A stretch of 64,000 nt of DNA from Mogibacterium neglectum (lineage in GTDB: Bacteria > Bacillota > Clostridia > Peptostreptococcales > Anaerovoracaceae): NCBI RefSeq assembly GCF_030644205.1, contig NZ_CP128647.1:372001-436000 (forward strand), given 5' to 3'. The notes under the pieces were generated by a model. The model was not told where the DNA came from and did no database searches. It worked only from the letters and a program-made list of their open reading frames with translations. The position numbers and the translations under genes are program-made. Positions 41,870 through 50,201 of this stretch are shown piece by piece; position 1 is the stretch's first letter, and every line of letters starts with the position of its first letter.

Positions 41870-43189
41870 TTATTTTGCGAAGCTCTCATAGAGTACGCGA
41901 ATTGCTTTTTCAAAATCCTCGTTAAACACGCCGATCATTATATTGATCTCATCTGCACATTGCTCGATGATTCGAATATTGATTTTGTTATCACCGAGTG
42001 CTCCGAACAGCTTGCCTGAGATTCCAGTCTTATATGCCATCTGTCTACCTACGATAGCAATCATGCTGATGCCTTGATCGATTTCAGCATCGATTCCACA
42101 TTCTTTCTTGATGGCTGCAAGCACATCGTACTTGCACTGTTCGAGCTTAGATGATGGCGTGATGATCGAGAAGCTGTCAACACCGCTTGGAATCTGAGAG
42201 ATGGGAACATCGTGCTGTTCGCAGATATTGAGAACCTTACGAAGCGTATTTAGATTCTCGCCAATATTGCCCTTTGCTATCTTGATCAGGGAGAAATCAC
42301 GCTTGCCGGTAATCCCGGTGATGAATCTATTACTCTCTTCAGGACTCTCTTCACCGAAGCTCTCGCGGATAATCGTTCCAGGATTTTCAGGTTCATTAGT
42401 GTTTCTGATATTGAGCGGAATGTCCTTAGCTCGTACGGGGAACACTGTATCTTCGTGAAGAACTGCAGCTCCCATGTAAGATAACTCTCTGAGCTCTGCG
42501 TAAGTCACGCGAGCGATACTCTTTGGATTTTCAACTATGCGAGGATCTACCATCAGGATGCCGCTGACATCGGTCCAGTTCTCGTATACATCTGCGTCGA
42601 GTGAAGCCGCTGCGATTGCCCCTGATACGTCGGAGCCTCCTCGGGAAAACACTTTGATATCACCATTTGGAAGGCTTCCGTAGAATCCCGGAATTACGAT
42701 TTTGTTATAAACATCGAAGATTTCTTTGAAGTTCTGCCCTGTCTTCTCCGTGTCTACATCGCCGTTGTACTTGAAGCTGATGAGGTCTGCGGAGTCCACA
42801 AACTGGTATCCCAGATATTCAGCCATAAGCTTAGCGTTGAGGAATTCACCCCTCGATGCTAGGTAGTCCATGGAGATATTCTTGTTGAGCTTACCTCTTA
42901 TAATCTCAAACTCCTGATCAAGGTCAAGTGACAGGCCGCATTCAGAGCGGATATCCATATAGCGTTGCTCAACCATCTCAAATATACTGTCATAAGATAC
43001 ATCGTACTTGATGTGTGCTTTCACTAGGTATAGAAGGTCTGTTACCTTGTTATCGTCCGAAGTGCGGCGACCTGGTGCCGAAACCACTACCACTCTGCGA
43101 CTAGGGTCCTGTTCAATTATATTTTTTACTTTGGCAAACTGCGCACCATCACTGAGCGATGAGCCGCCAAACTTTGCAACTTTAATCAT
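41870..43189 (-). CDS. lysC: Aspartate kinase
   Basis: Phosphorylates aspartate, the first step of the aspartate family. The 439-residue single-chain form starts with VAKFGGSSLSDGAQ (kinase KFGGSS motif) and contains GFYGSLPNGDIKVFSRGGSDVSG and the TDVSGI/DPRIV segment. Two C-terminal ACT domains (about 305-375 and 380-439; VGRQMAYKTGISGKLF, NINIRIIEQ) should give feedback control by an end-product amino acid. Start is 10 bases after the hom stop. Confidence 0.95.
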   Translation of the reverse strand: MIKVAKFGGSSLSDGAQFAKVKNIIEQDPSRRVVVVSAPGRRTSDDNKVTDLLYLVKAHIKYDVSYDSIFEMVEQRYMDIRSECGLSLDLDQEFEIIRGKLNKNISMDYLASRGEFLNAKLMAEYLGYQFVDSADLISFKYNGDVDTEKTGQNFKEIFDVYNKIVIPGFYGSLPNGDIKVFSRGGSDVSGAIAAASLDADVYENWTDVSGILMVDPRIVENPKSIARVTYAELRELSYMGAAVLHEDTVFPVRAKDIPLNIRNTNEPENPGTIIRESFGEESPEESNRFITGITGKRDFSLIKIAKGNIGENLNTLRKVLNICEQHDVPISQIPSGVDSFSIITPSSKLEQCKYDVLAAIKKECGIDAEIDQGISMIAIVGRQMAYKTGISGKLFGALGDNKINIRIIEQCADEINIMIGVFNEDFEKAIRVLYESFAK

Positions 43190-43199
43190 CAGTATATAT

Positions 43200-44294
43200 T
43201 TACTCCCTTATTCCTGCCATGAAGAAATGCTCGTCACTGCTCTCGGAGGCTAATCTGTGCGCCTCGGCAACGCTTAGTGGCTCGATAATCTTGCATGAAC
43301 CGTTTTCCCTTACGTAATATCTATGAGCTTCAAGGCTGTTATCTATTGAGATATCTTTCTTCTCTCTATTACCTGAGAATTTCCAGCCGTTTTCAATATC
43401 CAGCACATCCTGAATCACTGAAGTTCCGGTAGGGTACTTGCCAGCACCTTGTCCGTAGAAACTGAGTGTTCCGATGTGATTACCCGTCAGGCTGATGAGG
43501 TTGTTATTCGCTGGAACGCTGGACTCAAGTGCGCCTCTGCCAACAAGGGTAGGCTCAACGTATGCGTAAGCACCAGCCTCGGTCTGACCTGCATTCATGA
43601 GCAGCTTACAAGTGTATCCGTGTTCATTAAAATACTTGATGTCTCCAGCTGTGATATTCTGAATTCCGAACACAGGTACATCTCCTTCGGAAATACTTGT
43701 GCCAAAGGCGAGGTTCGCTGAAATCACGCACTTGCGCTGTGTATCAAAACCTCCAATATCTGCAGTCGGGTCCTTCTCCGCATAGCCGAGATCCTGCGCC
43801 TTTGCAAGAACCTCTGTGAAATCAACTGGCTCGTTATGCATAGTATCCAAAATGTAATTGCATGTGCCATTAACGATTCCGCTTATAGACAGTATCTCGT
43901 CGCTTCTAGACTGACGCCTTAGATTGAAAAGCCACGGTATACCTCCACCTGCAGATGCTGTGTAGCGGAATTCAGCTCCGTTCTCATTAGCGAGTTCATG
44001 CAACTCATCCCAGTATGCAGCAACCAGGTTCTTGTTAGGTGTTACTACATGCTTACCACTTTTAAGAGCAGCGGATACATACTCATATGCTGGGTGAAGA
44101 CCTCCGATGCACTCTACAACTAGCTCAATCTCCTCATCCTTCAAAATATCTTCGTACTCGGTAGTCACTACATCTCCGAGCTCATCTATCGATCTCTTGT
44201 AGAGAACGCGTTTTACTTCTATATTATAAGCAGTCTGTGCGACCTCGTATGCACCGCTTCCGACTACTCCGTATCCGAGAATTGCAATCTTCAT
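43200..44294 (-). CDS. hom: Homoserine dehydrogenase lacking the ACT domain
   Basis: Reduces aspartate semialdehyde to homoserine. The 364 residues include the NAD(P) loop AILGYGVVGSGAYEVA, VECIGGLHPA, VVTPNKNLVA, the catalytic-lysine block SGIVNGTCNYIL and KAQDLGYAEKDPTADIGGFD. Many bacterial enzymes continue with a C-terminal ACT domain that binds threonine; this one ends after the catalytic domain with only a short tail. First gene of the minus-strand operon; promoter lies in the 145-base divergent gap shared with thrC. Confidence 0.93.
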   Translation of the reverse strand: MKIAILGYGVVGSGAYEVAQTAYNIEVKRVLYKRSIDELGDVVTTEYEDILKDEEIELVVECIGGLHPAYEYVSAALKSGKHVVTPNKNLVAAYWDELHELANENGAEFRYTASAGGGIPWLFNLRRQSRSDEILSISGIVNGTCNYILDTMHNEPVDFTEVLAKAQDLGYAEKDPTADIGGFDTQRKCVISANLAFGTSISEGDVPVFGIQNITAGDIKYFNEHGYTCKLLMNAGQTEAGAYAYVEPTLVGRGALESSVPANNNLISLTGNHIGTLSFYGQGAGKYPTGTSVIQDVLDIENGWKFSGNREKKDISIDNSLEAHRYYVRENGSCKIIEPLSVAEAHRLASESSDEHFFMAGIRE

Positions 44295-44374
44295 ATTTAT
44301 ATACTCTTTAATCCTCTCTCTTGATTCTCTCTATGTCCTGGGCTTTGCACGAAGTGTCCTTGTATGAAAAACAC

Positions 44375-44403
44375 TTGTATTCCTATGAGGAATAATGTAT
44401 CAT
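44375..44403 (+). promoter_or_regulatory. thrC promoter with inverted repeat in the spacer
   Basis: TTGTAT (44375-44380), 17-base spacer, TATCAT (44398-44403). The inverted repeat TTCCT-ATG-AGGAA (44380-44392) occupies the spacer, a position suited to a repressor operator. Confidence 0.55.
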
Positions 44404-44439
44404 AAAAACACAAAATACGCAACAGAAAAGAGAGATAAA

Positions 44440-45915
44440 ATGTTGAATTATATAAGCACAAGAGATGTGAATCACAAGGTTTCTTCGTCGCAGGCGGTAC
44501 TTTATGGACTTGCCAATGACGGAGGTCTTTACGTTCCAGAAGATTTAGCCGAACTAAAGCTAGATTATAAAGAGGTAATAGCCGAGGACTACCGCGGCAT
44601 GGCCAAGAAGGTGTTTAAAAAGTTCTTCCCCGACTATGGAGAAGAGCTGATAGATTCTATCGTCACGAGAAGCTACAAGGATAAGTTCACAGCAGAAGAA
44701 ATTACTCCTCTAGTAAGCGTAGATGGTAGATATATACTAGAACTCTTCTGTGGGCCCACTTGTGCGTTTAAGGATGTTGCGCTCTCTGCGCTTCCTAACC
44801 TAATGTCAGAGGCAGCAAAGCTCAATGATTTTAAGGATGAGATTCTAATACTGACAGCTACTAGCGGAGATACGGGCAGCGCTGCACTTCATGGATTTTC
44901 AGATGTTCCAAGGATTAGAATAGCAGTATTCTATCCGGATAAGGGCATATCTGAGACTCAGCGTCTTCAGATGGTAACTCAATCAGGCGCTAATACCAAG
45001 GCGTTCGGAGTGAGAGGAAACTTCGACGATGCTCAGACAGGGGTTAAGAGATTATTCCAGGAGATTCCGAGACCTTGCGAAGGCGTTTCGCTGTCGAGCG
45101 CTAACTCCATCAATATAGGAAGGCTAGTTCCGCAGGTGGTATATTACTTCGCAGCTTATAAGAGTCTAATGGATGAGGGAGAGATTAAGCTAGATGACGC
45201 AGTCGATTATACAGTTCCGACCGGTAATTTCGGAGATATCATGGCTGGATACCTCGCTAAACAGATGGGGCTTCCAGTTGGAAAACTGATTTGCGCTTCT
45301 AACAAGAACGATGTTCTTACAGAATTCCTCGAGACGGGTCATTACAATAAGAAGAGGGAATTTTACAAGACCTCATCACCGTCTATGGACATTCTCGTAT
45401 CAAGTAACCTTGAGAGGCTACTATTTTTCGTGTGTGGTGCCGATAAGACTAAGGAGTACATGAAGTCTCTTGCTGAAACTGGAGAGTATCAGATAAGCGA
45501 GGATGAACTATCTAAGATTAAGAGTGATTTTGTAGGCTATGCATGCTCGGATGAAGAGGGTTCAGCTGCTATCGGCAGACTGTTCAAGGATGCAAGCTAC
45601 GTCATGGATACGCATACTGCAATTGCATGGGCTGCATCAGACAAGTATCTGAGAGATGGTGGGATACAAACAAAGAATGTGGTTCTATCAACTGCTTCAC
45701 CATACAAGTTTACGAGTGCTGTACTCGCGGCACTTGGAGAGGATGCATCAGGAGACGATAGAGCTGATATGGAGAGACTATCGGAGCTTACAGGAACCGA
45801 AATCCCAAGTCCGCTTCGTGCAATATTTGAGAGAGAAGTTAAGCATAAGGACATTATCGACGTTGACGAGATGAAGGATAAAGTTGTGGAGTATGCTAGT
45901 GAAGGCAAGGAGTAG
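44440..45915 (+). CDS. thrC: Threonine synthase
   Basis: PLP enzyme converting O-phosphohomoserine to threonine. The 491-residue form begins MLNYISTRDVNHKVSSSQAV, followed by NDGGLYVPE, the PLP-lysine segment GPTCAFKDVALSALP, the phosphate loop TATSGDTGSAALHGF, GNFGDIMAGY, and SANSINIGRLVPQVVYY. The ORF opens 15 codons earlier (44395), but that ATG overlaps the -10 box, and 44440 fits the family start. Divergent from hom-lysC-asd, which supplies its homoserine pathway. The kinase (thrB) is not here. Confidence 0.95.
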   Translation: MLNYISTRDVNHKVSSSQAVLYGLANDGGLYVPEDLAELKLDYKEVIAEDYRGMAKKVFKKFFPDYGEELIDSIVTRSYKDKFTAEEITPLVSVDGRYILELFCGPTCAFKDVALSALPNLMSEAAKLNDFKDEILILTATSGDTGSAALHGFSDVPRIRIAVFYPDKGISETQRLQMVTQSGANTKAFGVRGNFDDAQTGVKRLFQEIPRPCEGVSLSSANSINIGRLVPQVVYYFAAYKSLMDEGEIKLDDAVDYTVPTGNFGDIMAGYLAKQMGLPVGKLICASNKNDVLTEFLETGHYNKKREFYKTSSPSMDILVSSNLERLLFFVCGADKTKEYMKSLAETGEYQISEDELSKIKSDFVGYACSDEEGSAAIGRLFKDASYVMDTHTAIAWAASDKYLRDGGIQTKNVVLSTASPYKFTSAVLAALGEDASGDDRADMERLSELTGTEIPSPLRAIFEREVKHKDIIDVDEMKDKVVEYASEGKE

Positions 45916-45918
45916 AAG

Positions 45919-46356
45919 GTGGATAGCAGGTATCTAATAGTAGATAAGAAAATTCTTCCTGAATACTTTGAGAAGGTTGTTGAGGCTAGCAGGCTGCTTG
46001 CAGAAGGAGAGGTCCAGGATATAAGCGAAGCGGTGCGTACAGTGGGGATTTCACGTAGTACGTATTACAAATATAAGGATTACGTGATGGAACTCAGCGC
46101 CAAGAAGACGAGCAAGAGAGCGATTATCTCTATGCAGCTACGCCATGAAACAGGTGTGCTAGAGAAGCTGATTCGCGTGATTGCTAGTCATTCGTACAGC
46201 ATATGGACTATCAACCAGAGTCCACCTGTAAGTAACATTGCGACTATCATGATAGCTCTTAATATGGATGATGCAACATGCGGTCTTGAGCAGCTCATAC
46301 TCGACATGAGGGAGACAGAAGGTATAAAAAAAGCTAATCTTATCGGTGTAGAATAG
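45919..46356 (+). CDS. ACT-domain protein with helix-turn-helix (PheB/UPF0735-type)
   Basis: A 145-residue protein. The N-terminal half has an HTH-like segment ISEAVRTVGISRSTYYKYKD (about 35-54); the C-terminal half is an ACT domain (LRHETGVLEKLIRVIASHSYSIWTINQ). ACT domains bind amino acids. It starts with GTG, 6 bases after GGAG, three bases past the thrC stop. The combination and position suggest an amino-acid-sensing regulator of the threonine pathway, which would compensate for the ACT-less Hom; this is inference. Confidence 0.85.
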   Translation: MDSRYLIVDKKILPEYFEKVVEASRLLAEGEVQDISEAVRTVGISRSTYYKYKDYVMELSAKKTSKRAIISMQLRHETGVLEKLIRVIASHSYSIWTINQSPPVSNIATIMIALNMDDATCGLEQLILDMRETEGIKKANLIGVE

Positions 46357-46394
46357 AATTTTTCAATAGCAAACCCATACATAATGCTGTTTAT

Positions 46395-46423
46395 TTGACA
46401 CGAAATTACAAATAATATAGTAT
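46395..46423 (+). promoter_or_regulatory. LysR gene promoter
   Basis: TTGACA (46395-46400), 17-base spacer, TAGTAT (46418-46423). A terminator-like hairpin lies between it and the gene. Confidence 0.6.
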
Positions 46424-46437
46424 TTACAGTAGCTAAC

Positions 46438-46469
46438 AGGAGTGTTTCATTAGCGAGGCGCTCCTTTTT
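46438..46469 (+). terminator. Terminator-like hairpin between the LysR promoter and its gene
   Basis: AGGAGTG pairs with CGCTCCT (7 bp, one T-G pair, 14-base loop) followed by TTTTT. It may end the thrC-ACT transcript, or act as an attenuator on the LysR leader. Confidence 0.65.
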
Positions 46470-46492
46470 GATTAAGGGTTAGTGGAGGAAAG

Positions 46493-47392
46493 ATGGATTT
46501 TAAGCAAATTGAAGCTTTTGTAAATGTTGTTAGGTTTAAGAGCTTTAGTCGTGCGGCAGATGCGACATTCTTTACCCAGCCAACAATCAGTACTCATATC
46601 AGTTCGCTTGAGAAGGAACTCAACACAAAGTTGCTCGACAGAAAGGGCAGGACTGTTGAGATGACACCTCATGGTCAGAAGTTCTATCAGTATGCTGTCG
46701 AGATGGTAAATGCGAGAGCGCAGGCTATTGAAGCGCTTGATAATGGCGATGATAACCTGGATGGAGTTTTGGAACTCCAGACTTCGACAGTACCAGGGAT
46801 CGCATTTCTACCTGAGATTATCCGCAAGTTTACAGGTGCCCATCCTTTCACTCAGTTCTATATTGAGATGAATGACAGTAAGGCAACTGTTGAAAGCCTT
46901 CTTGAGAGACGTGGTGAAATCGGATTTGTAGGCGAGTACGTTGCTGAGCCAGGCATTGAAGTTCATGAAATCTTCCATGACCGCCCAGTACTGCTAGTTC
47001 CAGGGTCGTATGAAACTGATAAGGATATAATTACTCTAGAAGAGATGTCGAAGCTCCCACTTATCTGGAGAGAAAACGGTTCTGCAACTCGTAAGTCCTT
47101 CGAGGATACGGTTGCATCTAAGGGTTTTGATAAGAATAACTTTAGAGTGATTTCTAGAACTAATGACCTTAACATGATTATGCGCCTTGTTGCAAATAAC
47201 GTTGGTGCATCGATACTTTCCGAGAAAACCGTTAATAAGGTAGTAAGGTCAGACGAATTTAAGGTTCTCAAGATTGATGGCTTTGACAAACTTCGTAGCT
47301 TCTATATGATTACTCTTAAGAATGTATTTCTTTCGCCGGTTGCAGAGGCCTTTAGGAAGTTCGTGCTTGAGAATGCAGAGAACCACAAGTAG
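46493..47392 (+). CDS. LysR-family regulator adjacent to the selenium genes
   Basis: A 299-residue LysR transcription factor: winged HTH at about 1-60 (FKSFSRAADATFFTQPTISTHISSLEKEL), linker helix, then the effector domain with the hinge and CATSTRKS-like block near 190-200 (ENGSATRKSFEDTV). The family is often found next to selD and related genes in clostridia and has been called selenium-metabolism-associated LysR. Here it is convergent with selD and separated from it by a shared terminator. Ligand and target promoters unknown. GGAGG precedes the ATG. Confidence 0.85.
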   Translation: MDFKQIEAFVNVVRFKSFSRAADATFFTQPTISTHISSLEKELNTKLLDRKGRTVEMTPHGQKFYQYAVEMVNARAQAIEALDNGDDNLDGVLELQTSTVPGIAFLPEIIRKFTGAHPFTQFYIEMNDSKATVESLLERRGEIGFVGEYVAEPGIEVHEIFHDRPVLLVPGSYETDKDIITLEEMSKLPLIWRENGSATRKSFEDTVASKGFDKNNFRVISRTNDLNMIMRLVANNVGASILSEKTVNKVVRSDEFKVLKIDGFDKLRSFYMITLKNVFLSPVAEAFRKFVLENAENHK

Positions 47393-47432
47393 GATGCTTT
47401 GAAGGCTAGTTAATTAAAATAAATTGTAAAAA

Positions 47433-47470
47433 AGCAGGAAGACGATATAATTCGCTTCCTGCTATTATTT
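47433..47470. terminator. Convergent terminator between LysR and selD
   Basis: AGCAGGAAG pairs with CTTCCTGCT (9 bp, loop of 13 bases), with T-rich sequence on both ends (ATTATTTTAT forward, TTTTTTAC reverse). Confidence 0.85.
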
Positions 47471-47523
47471 TATGTAGAGTTTTGTTGTCAAAGTTTCCAA
47501 AAGTTGATAGATAGTAATATAGT

Positions 47524-48609
47524 TTACTTGTTCAAGATTTCAATATAATGTGATGTATGCTTCTTGAACCTTCCAATCACTGCGTTTTCGCAGCCCTTCT
47601 CTCCGAGCTGATACTGAAGTCTCTCAAGCTCAGGTTCCTTAACTGCGAGGAGCAGTCCACCTGAAGTCTGCGGATCGTACAGCATATCAATCTGAGCTTG
47701 TTTTAATCCTACACTGTAGTCCATTACATCCTTCTCTAAATATGCCATATTGTTGTGAGCGCCTCCAGGAAGAATTCCCTGCGAAGCGAAATCAAGCACT
47801 CTATCCATGAGAGGAACTCTTTCTGTAAAGATCTCAAGGGTCACATCTCCGGACTTTGCCATCTCTGCCCCATGACCAAGTAGTCCGAATCCGGTTATGT
47901 CTGTGCATCCGTCAACCTTCACGCCTGCAGTTGCCTCAAAAGCATACCTGTTAAGCTCGGCCATAGTTTCGCTTAGCGCTTTGCTCTCCGTTTCACTTAA
48001 AAGGTTTACCTTTTCGGCACTGGTGAGCACCCCAGAACCTATTTTCTTGGTTATTACAAGGTAGTCACCTTCAGAAGCACTGTTGCTCAAAATGTCGTCA
48101 GGATGAGCAAAACCAGTTACACTAAGTCCATACTTTGGCTCTTTGTCGTTTATACTGTGTCCGCCAGTCGTCATAGCACCAGCTTCGTTCACCTTATCGT
48201 TTCCGCCTTCAAGAATAGCTTCAACAGCGGTTATTGGAAGCTTTTCTGGGAAAGTGAGTAGGTTCATCGCCAGCTTGGGTGTTCCGCCCATCGCGTAGAT
48301 ATCACTAAGTGAGTTTGCCGCGGCAATCTGTCCAAACATATACGGATCATCGACAATTGGTGGGAAGAAGTCGATGCTGTTGATGATAGCGAGATCATCA
48401 CTAGCTTTGTACACGCAAGCATCATCGCTGCTATCGAATCCAACCAGAACTCTCTCATCACGAATTTTAGGTAGCTTAGACAATATATCGCTTAGGACTC
48501 CCGGTCCTACCTTAGCACCTCATCCGCCAGCGGCAGTCATCTCTGTAAGTTTTACATCTTCCAGTGCCATAGGTATGGCACAGCAAGATTTCTTTTCTTT
48601 ATCGCTCAT
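47524..48609 (-). CDS. selD: Selenide, water dikinase SelD, a selenoprotein (in-frame TGA = Sec)
   Basis: Makes selenophosphate from selenide and ATP, the selenium donor for Sec-tRNA and selenouridine. Ordinary ORF calling stops at a TGA at 48520-48522, but the same frame continues upstream to ATG 48609. Residues 1-30 read MSDKEKKSCCAIPMALEDVK, then ...TAAGGU, then GAKVGPGVLSDIL. This is the SelD active-site motif (GGCGAK or GGUGAK) with Sec at residue 30. The protein is 361 residues; later motifs include FDSSDDACV, DFFPPIVDDPY, SLSDIYAMGGTPKLAMN, TGGHSI and TGFGLLGHG. A SECIS-like hairpin lies just after the TGA. Ribosome site AGGAAAAGG upstream. Confidence 0.95.
48488..48522 (-). promoter_or_regulatory. 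Sec codon and candidate bacterial SECIS hairpin in selD
   Basis: TGA at 48522-48520 (minus strand). Eleven bases after it, AGGAC pairs with GTCCT around loop CGGGA (48508-48494), with a further GCT/AGC outer pair and an asymmetric bulge. Apical loop at the 16-base distance and Gs in the loop fit the E. coli-type SECIS read by SelB. Confidence 0.75.
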
Positions 48610-48684
48610 TATCCTTTTCCTCTTTCTATTATTGAATTTAGTTAAATCATGATGCGTTAATAATCAAAGCGCATTGCAAAATAT

Positions 48685-49839
48685 CTATAGATTGCTTGTT
48701 TCAGCAATTTCTTCGATAGCCCTAAGTGCTACATCGATTTCTTCCTCTGTATTGAATGGCCCGATTGAGAATCTAACAGTTCCTTCTGGGAACGTATGTA
48801 GTGACTCGTGTGCAAGTGGTGCGCAGTGAAGACCAACTCTCGTATTGATGCCGTACGTATGTTCAAGGTTAAAGGCACATATACCATTATCATCCCCTGC
48901 AAAATCGATAGAGACTACGCTCACTCTTCCTTCGATAGTAGGCAGTCCGACAAGCCTTACTCCTTTTATATTAGCAAGTCCCTCCAGCATCCTAGCGGTA
49001 AGGGCTTTCTCGTGATCATGGACTTCATCAAAATGCTTCTGTAACCACTTAAGCGCTGCATGAAGACCATAGATACCAGGTAAATTAAGAGTGCCACTTT
49101 CAAATCTATCTGGAAGTTCAGAAGGCATATCAGCCATATCCGAGTGACTTCCGGTTCCACCTGAAATTACAGGAATGATGTCATCTTTTATTTCGGGATT
49201 GATAAGCATAGCGCCAATTCCTTGTGGTCCGAGAAGTGACTTGTGACCTGGAACAGTAAGTCCGTCAATATGGCACTTCTGCATATCAATCGGAGTGTTT
49301 CCTGCAGTTTGTGCCGCATCTACGATGAAGATTACGCCTTCCTCGTGACATTTTCTTCCAATCTCTTCGATGGGGAGTATGGTGCCACTCACGTTTGAAG
49401 CGTGAAGCATGATTACAGCCTTGATATCTGGAGTAATCATTTCTAGAGCTTTAGCGAGCTCGAGCTGTCCCAAATCGTTGCAAGGCATACATTCATACTG
49501 AATTACTCCCTCTTCCTGGAGTTGGTGTAGCGGTCTATAGACTGCATTGTGCTCCATGTGGCTGGTGAGGAATTTATCTCCTTTACGAGCCAATCCCTTT
49601 ATCAAAAAGTTGAGTGCATAGGTGTTGCCAGGCGTAAATATTGCATTGCGCGCACCATATCCATTCATCATCAAGTCAATCATCTCTCTGGTCTCGAGAA
49701 CTACTTCGGCGGCCGAATAAGCTTTTTCGTAACCACCTCGGTTGATATTGCTTCCGACCTTAGTCATATATTCATAGACTGCATCAGCGACTTCCTGTGG
49801 TTTTGGGAAGGAAGTTGCACCGTTATCTAGATAAATCAT
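48685..49839 (-). CDS. Class V aminotransferase: cysteine desulfurase / selenocysteine-lyase-type
   Basis: A 384-residue PLP enzyme of the NifS/SufS family, in the subgroup often adjacent to selD. YLDNGATSFPKP opens it. GSHMEHNA, DAAQTAGNTPID and VPGHKSLLGPQGIG (the PLP lysine at about 205) follow, with FESGTLNLPGI. The catalytic cysteine is in GLHCAPLAHESL near 340. It could supply selenium from selenocysteine or cysteine-derived sulfur; context favours selenide delivery to SelD. TTG at 49842 is only 3 bases from GGAGG; ATG at 49839 is 6 bases away and is taken as start. Followed by selD after 75 bases. Confidence 0.9.
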   Translation of the reverse strand: MIYLDNGATSFPKPQEVADAVYEYMTKVGSNINRGGYEKAYSAAEVVLETREMIDLMMNGYGARNAIFTPGNTYALNFLIKGLARKGDKFLTSHMEHNAVYRPLHQLQEEGVIQYECMPCNDLGQLELAKALEMITPDIKAVIMLHASNVSGTILPIEEIGRKCHEEGVIFIVDAAQTAGNTPIDMQKCHIDGLTVPGHKSLLGPQGIGAMLINPEIKDDIIPVISGGTGSHSDMADMPSELPDRFESGTLNLPGIYGLHAALKWLQKHFDEVHDHEKALTARMLEGLANIKGVRLVGLPTIEGRVSVVSIDFAGDDNGICAFNLEHTYGINTRVGLHCAPLAHESLHTFPEGTVRFSIGPFNTEEEIDVALRAIEEIAETSNL

Positions 49840-50029
49840 CAAAAGCCTCCCATGAGATAATGTTTATACTATTAGAAATTAGTGTTGAATTTTATTATAT
49901 CATAAAGCTGTTATATAGTTGATGGCGTGTTTATTTATATAAATGCGGTGCCGTATTAATGTTTTATGATTAAATACGTTAATTCCTGCTACGGTATTTG
50001 TGAAGAGAACGTATACACTCAACTATCTG

Positions 50030-50058
50030 TTGATAGACAATAACTTTGATGATATAAT
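50030..50058 (+). promoter_or_regulatory. Promoter of the selC-selA-selB unit
   Basis: TTGATA (50030-50035), 17-base spacer, TATAAT (50053-50058), about 18 bases before the tRNA. Confidence 0.8.
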
Positions 50059-50075
50059 GACAAAGTATGTAACTT

Positions 50076-50172
50076 GGGGGTGGATAGGTGCTGGTGTGCC
50101 TTACGGTCTTCAAAACCGATATGAGGAGCTGATACCTTCTCGGGTGGGTTCGATTCCCACGCACTCCCGCCA
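50076..50172 (+). tRNA. selC: tRNA-Sec (anticodon TCA)
   Basis: A 97-base tRNA with encoded GCCA. Anticodon TCA at 50110-50112 in loop CTTCAAA. It shows the tRNA-Sec specific shape: a six-pair D stem (AGGTGC/GTGCCT) with a four-base loop TGGT, a long variable arm (GAGGAG/CTTCTC), T arm GTGGG-TTCGATT-CCCAC, and an extended acceptor: GGGGGTG pairs with CACTCCC (7 pairs with one G-T), the eighth position being G-G. selA follows 29 bases later. Confidence 0.95.
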
Positions 50173-50201
50173 TTTAAGCTTGCATGGGAGTAATAGATAA
50201 T

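Noticed and set aside
44295-44440. A T-box or threonine leader peptide before thrC or hom
   Set aside because: The gap is only about 145 bases and lacks the T-box core (AGGGTGG-like) and any Thr-rich mini-ORF.
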